Below the pieces are notes generated by a model that saw only the letters and a program-made list of their open reading frames with translations, did no database searches and was not told the origin of the DNA. A stretch of 64,000 nucleotides of DNA from Ifrita kowaldi (Eukaryota > Chordata > Aves > Passeriformes > Cinclosomatidae). The stretch is from the NCBI GenBank assembly GCA_013398055.1, contig VZRS01005498.1:310001-374000 (forward strand). Direction: 5' to 3'. Positions 35,131 through 47,961 of the stretch are shown here, one piece after another. The position numbers and the translations under genes were made by a program. Numbering within the stretch: the stretch's first letter is position 1; each line of letters opens with the position of its first letter.

Positions 35131-38100
35131 AGAAATAGACAGTGAAAGAATAAATGTCTTTAATCATGGTTACTAGAAGCCTTCACTTTTTTCCTCAGTA
35201 AATGCCTACATATTCATGTGGAACTTGCATCTTGTTCAGGATATTTAGAGGGGCAAATTTTCCTTGCTGCTTCTGATTGCTTGGGTTCTTTGACCCAGAC
35301 AGCAGAACACACTTTAAAATGTGATGCTCTTCTCCAAAAGCTTCAGTGTCTCTGGATTTGAAGCTTAAGTCTCTTTAAGTGTGCTTCAAAAGAAAAAGCC
35401 AAAAGGGGAAACATGTAGGGGCTAGTAGGAGAAAAAGAATGTCTGCAGTGTTGTCTGGAAAATGATCTGGTGCCTTTGGAAGATAAGGGGAAAGACATGT
35501 TTCTTTACAGGAAGTGTTGATGTTTCCTTCAAAGTCTTCCTTGGGCTTCAGCCTCTGAAGCAGCATGCATTGCAAAATTCCTCCACGGGCATCATATAGA
35601 AGTAGACAGCACATCTACATTCATGTACCAGTCCAACCAGTCATCTCATCATCTCCACTTAATAAACCTTTCTGCTTGTTTTCTGCAAAAGGCACTTCTG
35701 GCTGTTCTCTCCAGCTAAGCAAACATCTGGGCTGTGGGTCACTGATGAGAAACAGAAGAATCTATCTTTTGTGTAGCGCCCTAATTTATTTTTTTTAATT
35801 TTTTTTTTTTTTTTTGCCATCTATCAACCTCAAATTTGAAGTACCTGGGATATGTTGCAGGATATTTATTCTTGTTCGTGCCATTGTTTCCTCAAACTGC
35901 TGAGGAAGCAAAGTGTCTGGATGCTTTCTGACTCTGAGGAATAAGAGGGGGAAGAAACAATTGTTCTCCTAGAGGTGATGACAAGACCCCAAGTGTCTGT
36001 CGCTTGCCCAGGGTCCTTTTAACCTTTTGTTATTTGGAAGAAGCTGGCAGTCAGTATTAATCTGTGTGAAAAATAGTGGACCTATTTCTGTCCGTTTGAC
36101 CTCCCCGAGCCTGAAATGATCACAAGCCCGTCGTGCAGGTCATATCCAGCACTTACCCCAGCACTCCCACTTTCTTGCTGGAGCACAGTCACAGCATTTA
36201 CCACACTCTTACAAGGAGCCAATTAGTGTGCCCTGAATCCTTTAAAGTAGAACAGAGCAGCTATGCCTGCACTAGTAAACTAAGCAAGACCAGGCATGGA
36301 CTTGTGTGCATCCACAGGGCTTCAGTGCCCCACGGCCATAGCACGGTTTTTGTCCCAGCCCAGGCTGGCCCTGCCCTCGATGATGCCCAGGTGTGGGGCA
36401 GGGGTTTGCCAAGGGCTGGGGCCCTTTAATGAGCAGGATGAATGAGGGCTGCTCTCCCATGGTTGGGGTGCAAAGAACTTGGCCCACAGAGAGGAGCCAT
36501 GCCATACCACTTAGGGCTTTGTCCCTTTTTGTTTACAATTACAGCCATAGAAAAATGAGAAACTGTTCACAGTTTCTCAGTAAGAATATGAGGAATCACT
36601 GGTTATCCGCCACCTACTTAGATCCTCTTTATTTTATTTTTCTATTACATCTCCCAGTACTTCATTACCACCTTTGTAACTTAGAGGAGTGCAGGGACCA
36701 ATTTAAAATCCATTGAAAGAGCCTTGGGCTTTCTGTAGTGGCTCCTGGATCAGGGCCAGGGGGTATAAACTGCTAGTGGCAAGTTTACAACAGTGCTCCC
36801 TTTGTGGGTGCCACTGCTGGGGCTTACTGAGGTGGCTGAACACTTTAACAAAAGTGATTTTGCAGATTAACCCTGTGACGAGCTGTGTGTTCTCAGTGGG
36901 AACTCTTCCAAATTTTTAAAAACAATTATAGTTCTCTATCCATGAATGCAGGACTATCACATTCTGCCAACACAGGGAAGCTTCAGAGAGGATTTTTTGG
37001 GCTGTGCTGAATCCCCCTCTGTCTTTGTACTCCAACTAATCTAATCAGAGATTAATTTGCTGCTTGCTTTATTATCCCCATATTCAAACACACACAATGC
37101 AGTATTTTGTGAGCTTACTTCTGAAATAGATTCTAGCAAGGTTAAAAAAAAAAAAATTAGCCTCCTTGCACTGCGTATATACCCACTTAGTACCACACTA
37201 GTCATGCATTAAAAATACCTCTGATCTGGTATTACCAGGGAAAATTAACTGTAAACTGAAAGGAAAAGTGGTACATCACACTTCAGTCTCAATCCTACTC
37301 TTTCAGTCTTGGATTTATTCAGATCAAGTGTAATATAAATGCATTAGTCGGTAATTTGGTTTTTGCTCATTCACAGGCAAAAATCATCATTTCCTTAGTT
37401 TGATAAAAACTGTTCTGATGGAAATGCAAATCTTCAGGAAAAGTTCTGACGCGGTTTAAATTGTCCATTGCATGTTTTTGATCACTCACATGAAGTCAAG
37501 GACTACCCCACTTGAAGCAAAGCTCTCAGTTAAACCAAAGCATGAAACATGCTCTTGGGAGAGCAGCTGCTTAAGAAAAGTATTGTATTAAATTCTACCT
37601 ATGCTGGTTGTTGGAAAGCAAAGGGGTGGCATTACTAATGGATAAATCAAGCTGATGAATTATTGCAACAAAATATTTCTTAAAAAATTGAAACAGTTCT
37701 TAGTTGAAACGTGTTGAAGCTCAGAGAGTAGGTTCACAGTAGGTTTTCTAATGAAGGATTATTTTTTTTTGTTACAAACGGGATCATTTGTGGTTAGGTT
37801 TCGATTTTGCTGTTGTTGAAAACTTAGCTTAAACTTGTCCTTGTGAGGCTTGGAAGTGCTTGATATATTCGTGCAGCCTTGAATTCACCACGCACAAACA
37901 AAAAATCCAGCCATGTGGAAGTTGCAGTGATGATTTCCCGGCAACCAGTGGCTTGTGGCTTGCAAAGCATTTTTTTTTACTATTTCAGTTGTGATTTGCT
38001 ACATTCTGCTCTTTTTTTTTTACATAACATGTAAAGGTCCCTTGTTGTTTGTGTATCATGGATACAATTCTCCTGCTACCAAAAACAAAGAAGGCAGTAG

Positions 38101-39999
38101 TGCTTTGAATAGAGGGTGCCTGATTGATAAGCTAGTTGCAGCCAAACCTGCTCTGGCTAATTGTCTTTCAAATGCCCTCATTAATCAAACAGAGGAGTAA
38201 CTCTGACAGCAGGGCTGTCACTGTTTTCATGATTTCCTACCACTCACCTCGCAGTGTGAGACCTGGCTGCGTACCCGAATCATGGCCTTTAAAGCAGTTT
38301 TAATGCCTGCTCACTGCAGAGCACACCTGGCTTTGGTGGGATGGGGGCCTGCCCAACTCTGAGGCATGATCTATCCCAGGAGACCAATTTAGCAGTTATT
38401 TAATGATTCATAGCTTGATGTCTGGAAATGAGTGCTCCACACGATAACATACATAAACAAATTTAATTAGTTTTTGCCTTTTTTGCATAAGTAGCCACCA
38501 GTGTATTAAAGCTGCAAACAAAACAGGTAGGCTGCCTGGAAAGTCATTGAAGCTGGTTAACAGCAGATCTGTGTAAAAGGCTACGGTGTTTTCTTTCATC
38601 TGCTGATAGTCACTGCTGCCTCTTTGGTCAGGTCCTGAAGTTGCTGGGTTTGCTTATTAAGAACAAGGGAAGCAGCTATCTCAGCTATCTTCTGCCTAGA
38701 TGTTAGCATTACATATCTACAGGAAAAAACTGGCAGTCTCTCATCTACTTCCCTTCAAAGCTGCAGACCATAACACTTTTTTGGAACTGTTTTAAAAGGA
38801 TCTGCTTCATATATTTCCTGTTTGCAATCTATTAGGAATATTATTTAGTAAACATCAACCTGAGTTATTGTTCAGAGATAGGGATTTATATATTTGCATT
38901 TTTATTGAACATACATGAAAACGTTGCAAAATTATTTCTAGTTGTGCATGCTGTAAAATAGGGCAAAATATTTAATGCTTAAGAAAGCAAATTGAAAGCT
39001 TAAGGGACGGAATTTTTTTTTAACCTTCTTTTGCAACATTGCATAATTAACTCTGGTGATGTATGAAGTGAATGGAGGTTTGTTTCTCTTCTGTTAAGTG
39101 TTTCATATTCTCTGTGGAGCACAATTCTAGAATTGATAGTCCAGAATAATATCTTGTCATTCTCCTAAGCAATATAAGTGAATATATTTTGCATGAAAAA
39201 ATGTTGTACTTTGCATATATTCATATTAAGTGAAATTCTTACTTTAATAACATTTCAGGGCTGAAAATTATTCAGCGAAACACATACAAATATTTTGTAC
39301 TGGAGGGTTTCTTTGGACTCTAGACAGCAGAGCAATATAGCTTGTCTTTTCTTCTTCATCTGGGAAGAGCTTCTACCCACCAAGTGGAATATTTGCTCCT
39401 ATGAGAGGTGCCTTTTTCTTTAATAGGGCAGTTTGAGCATAAATTTTTGCAGATTTTGGTTTTGGATTACAAACTAAACCAGACACCTTGTTTTCCTGAG
39501 CACGCAGAGGAAAATCTTAGCATGGAACACGTTGGTTCCAGGAATCCTGCAGTCATCACTTTATAAATGTGCTTGATCTCAGGCTTGAACAAGGGGGACC
39601 AAGCCATGATTTAAGATGATATTCTGCTATCCAAAAGTGAAATTCTGTCTCCAGCAAGTTCAGTGGAAACTTCGTTATTGGTCTCAGTGGGGCCAAATTT
39701 TATTTTTGTTGAGGTATTGAGAACCCTGAAAGCAATTTAGACTGGGAGAGAAGGTGGGGACTGGGGACAAATTGCTTTTGACCTTTTTCTTTCAGAAATT
39801 TAACAGAGACCATTGGCTCATTTCTGCCAGTACCTCCCAACACCTATCAGAAAATGTATTTTCTCTGAGTCACTATTAATTTTATATCATGACATTTTAT
39901 TTTATTATGAGAGACAGGGTTCCAAGTGGTCTGATTTATAGGACATGTGTGCCTGGGTAGATACTGCCTCCTGTTTTCTCTCCTCTATAACCCAAAACA
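35131..39999. other. Non-coding DNA with T-rich tracts and a GC-richer patch
   Basis: A T-rich tract interrupted by AA pairs spans 35785-35815. The interval 36270-36440 is GC-richer, and overlapping frames on both strands there are compositional. The blocks 37310-37620 and 38140-38480 contain TAAT and ATGCAAAT-like cores (for example GAAATGCAAATC near 37422) and could be further regulatory elements. No exon, RNA gene or recognised repeat is supported. Confidence 0.5.
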
Positions 40000-40290
40000 A
40001 AGAGCCTTAAAGGGACATATTAAAATCAAGGCACCTGCTCCTTAAATTTGACTGACTTTAACAAAACCAGTAGCATGTAGGTAAACATTTCCAAAGGCCT
40101 ATGATTAATTTTATGAACTCATTCAATGCCTGTAAGTTGAGCTCTGTGGACACTCATAAGGATTTCTGATTAGTGTCATTGTGCCCCCTATAAATCTATT
40201 TTCTCGGGAGTTTATATCTTGATAATAAAAACTTGTCCTGCAGTGAAAGGTCTTGGCCTAATGGCAGAATTATTACTGTTCTTACTGCAT
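40000..40290. promoter_or_regulatory. Candidate conserved non-coding element
   Basis: The block includes GATTAATTTTATG near 40103, CTGATTAGTG near 40167, a CArG-like CCCCTATAAAT near 40184 and TTGATAATAAAAAC near 40219. All frames are closed by stops. The reading as an enhancer is inference from motif clustering. Confidence 0.28.
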
Positions 40291-40336
40291 TCAAAAAGCA
40301 ATCCTTGCCTCTTGTCCCCATCCTCTCGAAACGCTC

Positions 40337-40353
40337 TTTTTTTTTTTTTTTTT
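40337..40353. repeat. T17 homopolymer
   Basis: An uninterrupted run of 17 T is seen directly. If a minus-strand retrocopy were present this would be its A-tail, but no AATAAA or recognisable retrocopy body lies next to it. Confidence 0.9.
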
Positions 40354-41935
40354 ATTTCCTGTGTATAATGCAACCCAGTTCCATTTGTTTGATAATTTAA
40401 TTAGGTAATATTAATCAGTATACATATCCTTTCTTTCATGGATTGTTGTGGACTCACAGGTATAACCTTGTTACTGTTATCTGGCTGCTTGTGTTGACCC
40501 CTGGCAGACTTAGTCCTTAGGGCCCTCACCTGGGAAAATCTGTCAGCCTCTGCCTGTATTTCTGGTTTTGGTTTCAGATTTGGGCTCCCGGGATCAGGAT
40601 GGCTCTTTAAGATACAGTGAGGAATCAAATTTTGTTATTTAAGTGTCTTCCCAAGAGCTACAAGAGGTCACACCATTTTAAGGCTTCGCATATACGTTCT
40701 TCAGCTGGGACCAGGAGCCCTTTCAGGCCCGGTCATCTGAAGTTTTGTGTATGTTGAATATGGCCCAACGGTCTGTTAAAGAGCACAGGTTATATTCGAC
40801 AGGATCTACAAAACAGATGAAACAGTGACTGATTCCCTTTGAGACTGGCCAGAGCCTGCTGCTCAGAGTTAGTACAGGCACCACCTTGGCAATTGTAGCT
40901 GCGTCTGCTCCTCAGGGAAGAGCAGTGCTGGACAGTGCTGCCTTCCGTGTAACAGGTGGTGTTTTTGCTGTCCAGGCAAATGAAAACTTTAGTTTTTTTC
41001 TGACTAGCCTCCTAGTGGCAGTGATTCCCCTCTGCAGCCAGCTCAATAAAGCATTTGCATGGAAAATAAATTGTTAGTGATTTATGGTTTTGGTCTGTCT
41101 ATAGAATATTTGGTGAATATATAGAATATTCAGTGAAATTGTTGTCGAGAAAAGCACTCTGCTATTCCCGTTTGAGATCAGGCATGGGCTTTAGGTAAAC
41201 CAATGCTTTGTTTCTTTGTGGAATTGTTGTGAATCATGCAAAAAAAAAAGTTGCAGAGTGCTTCCCTAAATGAAATGTTGGGTGTAGTATCTGATTGCAG
41301 GTTAGTTAAGAGCAACAGTGTTTAAAAAGCGCTCAAATTCAGGAATTTGAGTCGGAATTGGTAGATGACAATTCCTGAGCCAGTTGGGCATCTGGAGGCA
41401 GCACTATTCCCAGCCTGGCCACGCTGGGGCCTGGATTCTGCCTTCGCAGGAGCAGCAGAGGGGAATCTGCCACGGGGCAGCTGCAGGAAGATCAGTAATC
41501 AGATCCCTAATAACTTGAGTGACTGCTGCAGGCACACTTCTTAGCAAATAGATTGCACCGTGGCAACACAGTGCAGAGTGATCGTGTGGGTTAGGCAGAC
41601 TGAAATAACTGGATAGGGCTGAATGAAAGTGGTTAATTTTTTGATGGTTTTAGCTGGTCGTGTGCCAAAACTTATTTTCTTTTATCTAACGATAATAGCT
41701 GTGATATATTAAGAATAAACAAGATTAAAAGGGAGTTTTCATTAGTAGTAAAAAGACTATTTCATCTTACTTTTCCTTTTGTTTTTCTCCTGCATAATTT
41801 TAACTATGACTTTAACAGTTTATTAACTACAGCTTTAAAAAAAAAAAACCAAAACAAGAAAAAAACACCCAAACCATACAAAACTAAGGTGCTAATATAA
41901 TACTTAAATGACTGTTTTGGTTTTTTGTGTTGCAG
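40354..41935. other. Non-coding DNA with a perfect palindrome
   Basis: CTCAAATTC at 41332-41340 pairs with GAATTTGAG at 41343-41351 around AG, a 20-base palindrome. A modestly GC-richer patch with a few CpGs follows at 41380-41500. No gene is supported. An A-rich stretch at 41838-41875 precedes the exon candidate. Confidence 0.55.
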
Positions 41936-42004
41936 AAACAATGTTGCTCATTCAGATCTGGTGAGAAAGAGGTGGGAATACATCGGTGGAGAAAGACATA
42001 TGTG
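41936..42004 (+). other. Candidate 69-nt coding exon of an unidentified gene
   Basis: The interval is bounded by a pyrimidine-rich acceptor (TTTTTTGTGTTGCAG, ending 41935) and a strong donor (GTG|GTAAGA from 42005). Its length of 69 is a multiple of three. Frame 1 is open for 23 codons. Frame 2 is open for 22 codons and reads protein-like, starting NNVAHSDLVRKR and ending with YIGGERHM. Frame 3 hits a stop. I do not recognise either peptide. If real, this is a symmetric cassette exon of a gene with introns longer than this window on both sides. An internal GGTGAG at 41960 could act as an alternative donor. This is the best exon-like signal in the window, although chance matches of this quality are expected in 64 kb. 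Confidence 0.3.
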
Positions 42005-45000
42005 GTAAGAATTTGTCATTAAAGGAAAAACATACAGGACTGTCATCTAAGTTAAATGCTGATGGATCATGGATGAGACTTTATCTGAGGGCTTATTCAG
42101 CCTTTAGGTATGGAGTACATCTGTGAGTACAGTGCTAATGGTGATTATTGCTCTGATGGATCGTCTGCCCAAAAAATAATAATTGAAAGGACTTTCCTGA
42201 ATTTGTAACTTTAGCTTATCTCAGGGGAAAAATGCATAGCTGGGAAGGTCTCCATTATGAAATGGAGATGTATGGAGCAGTTTCTCTCTTGTTCGGTACT
42301 GTCCAGTACTTTATTTGTTTTTATGAAGGCTTAACACTAAAAACTGAAATTTCATATCAAACTTCAGCAGAAAAATGTAGTTACTGGCGAAAGATGCTTA
42401 TTGGATTTTGGTTTATAATAAGAAAAGTATTTGGCCTGAAAGTGCTTTACCAATGGATTCAGAACAGCTATCTGGTGGAAGTCAGCTCTGAGTAGGATAT
42501 AAGAAACCCAAGAGTTATTACTTCAGCAAAGTCAAACTCATTTTTGCCTTTTAATTGTTTTTACTGTGTGAACTTATCCTCTTGAAACTATGACTGATTA
42601 AAACAAAGGCGTTGTTTCTATAAGGGACAGGATTGTGGAAGTCAACTGAAATATAACCCAGGAGTTTGGTGTGAAATTTTTCATTTCAAGGAACAGATAC
42701 ATAACACTGCTAATTTGTCAGAGATGCTGGGTTTGAGCTCTGGTGAGTGGGCTCCTTGTGGGGGACATTCAGATGTTTTCACCAAGATATCAGAAATGTA
42801 GATATCAAATTCTGGGGAAGTCACCCTAGATTCACTTTACAGTCAATTGAGGAAAAATGGGCACCTTCAGAGAGTGATTCATCTCAGCCTAAAATAGGCA
42901 GGTCAGACAACTTGCCCCCTGGAGATGCCTGTTTCTCTCCATTGCCTGTAGAAAAGCCTGCAGTGACAAACTCAGAATTAAATGCATAATCTTTTGGTGT
43001 CTAAAGCTAGGTTAGATGAATCTCACCATGAGGTAACAAGGACAGGCTCTGCCAGCTGTGCTAGTGGTGAATAACAGCTTGCTGGGGTGCTCCAGTGGGA
43101 CTGTTTCTGGAAGGAATTGAGAAGGTCTGGCTGAGAATTTCTGGGGGTTCCCAAGATGAATGATCCCAATGATGATTTTTGGGGTGTTTACTTTTTAGTT
43201 TCATTGGCAGTAGGTAGTTTTATTTTTCTTTTTTCCCCCTGTGAAATCCTAAAAATTAAGGTGTATTTTATTCTGTTGAGTGGTAAAAGTTGCTGTGGGA
43301 TTTTTTCAAAAGCCGATGGCTGTCTATTATTTGTTGTCCCATTTCCCTTCCCTATTTGTAGTGTTACAGAGTGTAGATAGACAGTGGCTACCCTGTTAAT
43401 CCAGTAAGCATAGAGGAAGTGGGTAGAAGCTTTTTAAAGCCTGGCATGGTATGCTGGTCTTGAAGGATGTCTGTGAGATTGAACATCCAGCTACATTTGT
43501 GATCAAAATCCTTGCCTGTTTAAAATAAAAAATCCCCAAAAATTGAGAAAGATGTGGGAATGAATGGTTGTGGCTGTTTTATACGTTTGCTATTAGCAGA
43601 GTTAATCCAGGAAGGATATAATATGAAAATATTTAGAGAAAAATTGTGATTTTGTGTAGTTTACAAATTAGAAAAACAAGATTGCTCAGAAGACCCTTGC
43701 TTTAAAAGGAATTGCCCTGAGCACTGAGCTATACTGCGATAGAATATGTTCAGCCTTTTAGGTCACAGGATACTTTCCATGCTGAACTCCTGTAAATACA
43801 ATTTGAACATAACAGGAGCACGAGGGCTTTTTTGCTCCCCAGAAATCCCCAGAAGTGGGAGGGGATGGAATAAGTCCCAATAGTATTTATGACTTTTATT
43901 TTCTGTTGTTCAGAGAACCTGCCAAACATAAAATAATTAGAACTTTGTGCTTGAGGTCATACTGGTTCAGTGAATTTATACCTGAGCTGATGTTTTCGGT
44001 TACAGAGTGTTCTGAATTTTCTGACAGTCATGGACAGGGTAAAGTGGCTCAATAGTTCAACACACTTGTAACCTGCTGTTATTTGTTTTTTATTGGGGTT
44101 TTTTCATGTCTTGACCAATACTAAAAATAGGACATAGATTGTACTAAATCTTGAATGTACCAAGTGACTAAAAAAAAAAAAAAAATCTAAGAGACATATA
44201 GGAAGGAAGCCTAAACTTTTACGACTTCTTACATCTTCTCTTGCTCATATGTCTACAAACTAAGTCTCTTCTTATTTAAATATTTCCCACTATAACCTAC
44301 CACATCAAGTGCTATGAGTTTAACTGCTTGTACTTTACCAGGAAAACAAGAGGAAAGTGCATAGAAGGCAGGCTTCATACCTCGGAACTGAAATTGTGCA
44401 CTGCCTTCATTAATAGTGGTAGGATCTCTAAACAAACAACATCAACGAGTGTTTGTAAAATTAAATTTAGCCAAGCATGCTGTGTAATACTCTGTATCCC
44501 TCTTCAGACAACTCAGAGATGAGGTAGTTCTGAGCATGTGCTGGCAGTTGTGTGCATGTTGCTAATCAATCTTGTGTGTACGACTTACGGGCTGCTTCAC
44601 GTACATTTACTTTTCATTTAGCCCTTTTCAGTTACCCATTCAAAAATCTTTGAAGACAGTTTCTCAGTCATGTAATCTCTCTTCATTGAAAATGAGTAGA
44701 GCCACAAAGAGAACTTGAACAGAATTCGTTCTCTTCTGTGTAAAAGAGAATGGATAAAAGCTTGACTTTAACACAGGTATGTGACAACACTGCTGTTATA
44801 AGGCACCTTTTGACCACATGGCAAACGAGCTGAAATCATCTGTTCCTTATCACGCAAGGCCTTCCTAATTAATGGGAGAAATCCTTCATCAGAAAGATGA
44901 ACAAAACTGAGTAGAACTGAGTACACTAATGCTGTGAAAGGGCAAATTTCCCTGCACTTCTGTAAGTGCAATCTGGCGGCAGGTAACGCTGTTTAAATAG

Positions 45001-45131
45001 GACCATAGCTTTGAATGCAAAGTGAAATTGGGAGAGTGGGATAATTCTTTCAGAAGTAGAGAAAAGAATTTTACCGTCACTAAAAATCAGGGATTGTCTT
45101 TCTTATATTGCGATGGCTGGAAAGTAATTAC
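42005..45131. other. AT-rich non-coding DNA
   Basis: No gene is supported. The frame at 42232-42495 (87 codons) has no recognisable domain. An A16 run lies at 44170-44185. No recognised repeat is present. Confidence 0.55.
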
Positions 45132-45218
45132 ATATATATATATATATATATATANNNNNNNNNNNNNNNNNNNNNNNNNNNNNNNNNNNNNNNNATATAT
45201 ATATATATATATATATAT
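45132..45218. repeat. AT dinucleotide microsatellite containing a 40-N assembly gap
   Basis: AT repeats run from 45132 to 45154, are replaced by 40 N at 45155-45194, and resume to about 45218. The true repeat length is unknown, and the gap size may be a placeholder. The open frame called across it at 45022-45222 is an artefact of the repeat and the N block. Confidence 0.97.
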
Positions 45219-47055
45219 TTGATTCAGTTCACTTGAAGTGTAACTTATTTACTTGAAAATTATTTATATGGAAACATATAGTGGAGCCTTTCTAGCTACT
45301 CTGATTTTCATCACAGTGGCAGTCTTGATGGCCTTCTTCCAGGACTGCAATGATCATAATATAGTCTATATTTTGAATTTTACAGAATATCTTCCTGAGT
45401 TCAATTTCAGAATAATCGCAGCGCTGTTATGCTTTCAAAATTGTAACTATTTGCGTGGGATTTAAGAGGTGTTTCAGGGCCTGACAGACAGTGAAATTTC
45501 TCAGGTTGTTGAAAGGATGGTTTGAGTAACTCTTTTAGAAGCTCAGTTAATGCAAGGGCATGATAATGTTTGCCCTCACAGGACTGATGACATGATTAAC
45601 CCATTAAAAATCTGTATCACTAGGCAGGTATTTCTTTGCTGTGGACCATCCAGGAGTTAGAATATTCATCATTTTGAGAAAACAATTATCACTGTTGGAT
45701 TTACCGGATAGTTCCATCTTTTTTTTAATGTTATCCCAACATTCTGGTGGTAGAAGAATTGTGTTGATTCAGTGACTGCATGTGACTATTTTCCTATAAA
45801 TCTCCCATGAAATTCTTTCCTTGTTCAAGTGGATTTATCCCTATCAGTTATAGCAAAGGATAATGCCTTCTTATTTAGAAGCCAGTATATTCTGTGTATA
45901 GAAATGGAATGCTCAGACTTGACAAGGTTACCCTAAAAAAATTGGATATGTCGTGGCTGCTGGCCAAATTACCTTTTCCTTGTTGAGTTCAAATACTTTC
46001 GTGAGTGACAGACAGTAACTCAAGCAAACACAGTGGAAATTTTCTTGAATAAACAAGACAAGAAGTGAAATGGAAGGACATGTAGCTGTTTATGTTAGTT
46101 TTTCTAGTGAAGGCATTATTCAAATGATGGCAGGTTTCTTTCTAAGTCTCATAATTTTCTCTAGGAGTACATTTGCATTAGTATTTTACTTGAGGAGAAA
46201 AGTGTACTTGTTCTCACTTGCCCTTTGGTAGTAGCATGGAAGTCCTGGAAATGCAAGGCCCGACATATCCATGTGGGTACAAGGCCTGGGAAGCAGCGGT
46301 GAATGAATGAGAACTAATAAATATCACCTTACTGCACGGGTAATAACTGACTTATATCATTCTCTCTGTGTGCTTAGCAAATAACCTCTGTGAAAGACTG
46401 ACATTTTTGTCAGTACACTTGGTTATCTTTAACCAAAGTGGTCTCCAAAACTCATGTTGCCAGCTGCAATGGGTTGATGTTTTCTGGACAACAGTCCCTT
46501 GGGTGCCTTATAAAGTGAATACAGAATGAAGTGAGTTTCTAGCATTACTGACTTACCGAACATATTTTGTTTTACTTCAGACATGACTCACCTTGGTTTT
46601 ACTTTCTTTATATCATTCTCCCCATCTCATTGGATTTGTCTTTCATTTTCTGGGAAAAATTTTGAATGCAAAGTTGATTCATTGAAACATTTTTCTTGAA
46701 TATCATTGTGTAATTTCTGTGTAAGGTTGCTGCTGCAGGTACTGTAAAATTTTGTTGCACCTTGCCATGATATTAAATATAATAGGACTGCCTATAATTA
46801 GAGAAATGGAAATGAGCAAACAGTGTCAATATAGAACAGAAACAAGTTTTTGCCCGGGAAGAGAAGTAAATCCTTTCAAAATAGAAGTTTTAGGCATTTA
46901 ATGACCTCTAACTGCTGTCTAACTGACAAATATAATCTAGTGTTGGGTTGAGCTCTTGACCACCTTCGCCGTTTGTAATAAGGGAGGATCAATTCCCTCA
47001 TCCATTGGCACACTGTGAGGTGTGAAACACATCGGTGTCATCGGAGAGGCCCTGG
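45219..47055. other. AT-rich non-coding DNA
   Basis: No gene or recognised repeat is supported. The frame at 45253-45465 (70 codons) is hydrophobic and AT-rich without recognisable features. Confidence 0.55.
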
Positions 47056-47078
47056 CACCTCAGCACCCAGCTGAGGTG
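47056..47078. repeat. Perfect 9-bp stem, 5-base loop
   Basis: CACCTCAGC at 47056-47064 pairs with GCTGAGGTG at 47070-47078 around ACCCA. It lies in a locally GC-richer patch with a few CpGs (46960-47080). A structured RNA, a repeat fossil or chance are all possible. Confidence 0.7.
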
Positions 47079-47873
47079 GTGGGGTGTAGATAATCTTAGC
47101 ATTGAAATGGCTCTATGACCTTCTGTGCAAAGCAGCAAAACTTGCTTAGGTTACATAAGTGATTAAGAATATTTCCAGTTTGTTGGAAGTCAAGGAGTCA
47201 TGACAGCCATTCCTCTATTTTCAGCGTGTGTCGACAGTTTGCTTAGGAGTTTTTCTTTCCAACCACCTCTAAAAGCTCTTTGGAGAAAGAAAATACAATA
47301 ATAGGATCTAAAACTATCGTAAGGATTAGAAAGCACAAGGATCAGAAGGCAAACAGACCAGACTCTCATAAAGACACCAAATTTGAAGACTTCAGAAATT
47401 ATATTCTAGGCTTACTGAAGTCAGCAATAATTTTATATTTTCAGAATTGGCAAACTAGCATGTCATTCAGACTTCATTTTGAAAATTAATTTTTCAATTT
47501 TTTTTTTTCTTAAGTGATACCATATTTAGCTGAAGTTCTAAATCACTGCGTGGTCTGTGTTTGTCAGTGAAATGCTAAGTGTCCCATTTTGTTCCTAATG
47601 AAACTCTTGTATGTGTCTGTGTGTAGCCTGCAGTTTTACACTCTGTCCAGAGATGGAAGCTGCTTGCTCTGACAAGGTCAGGTTGGGAAGGAGGCCACAT
47701 TCCCTGAATAAGAAAGCCAGGAGGACAGAGCACGTCATTTCATTAGACAGTCCAGGACTCTCTTACAGAAAAGGAGGGAGAATGAATGCTATGGAATTTA
47801 AAATAACTATTTCAGCTTTTCTGTAGCCTGGAAAATGTTACTCTTGGGCAATATTCTGTTAATGATCACTATT
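47079..47873. other. AT-rich non-coding DNA
   Basis: A plausible acceptor (CCTCTATTTTCAG, about 47213-47225) is followed by an open frame at 47280-47489 rich in charged residues, but no donor in a suitable place was found and the peptide is not recognised. The frame at 47611-47826 is likewise unassigned. Confidence 0.5.
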
Positions 47874-47961
47874 GGGCCAGATGTTCAGCACACGTAAATG
47901 AGTGTATTTCCATTGACTTCAGTGGAACTAGGCCAGCTTACGCCATCTGAGAATCTGTCCC
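47874..47961. mobile_element. Ancient palindromic MITE-like repeat, about 88 bp
   Basis: The element begins GGGCCAGAT and ends ATCTGTCCC. Its centre is CCATTGACTTCAGTGG (47910-47925). Paired segments sit at exactly mirrored coordinates about 47917.5: GGGCCAGAT with ATCTGTCCC, TCAG (47885-47888) with CTGA (47947-47950), and CGTAA (47893-47897) with TTACG (47938-47942). This matches, from memory, a foldback repeat common in turtle and crocodilian genomes, with the same GGGCCAGAT end and CCATTGACTTCAATGG core. It is non-autonomous and coded by none of its own sequence. Arm mismatches show it is old. The exact family name needs a repeat-library search. Confidence 0.8.

Noticed and set aside
45022..45222. 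66-codon ORF across the N gap
   Set aside because: It is an artefact of AT repeats and unknown bases.
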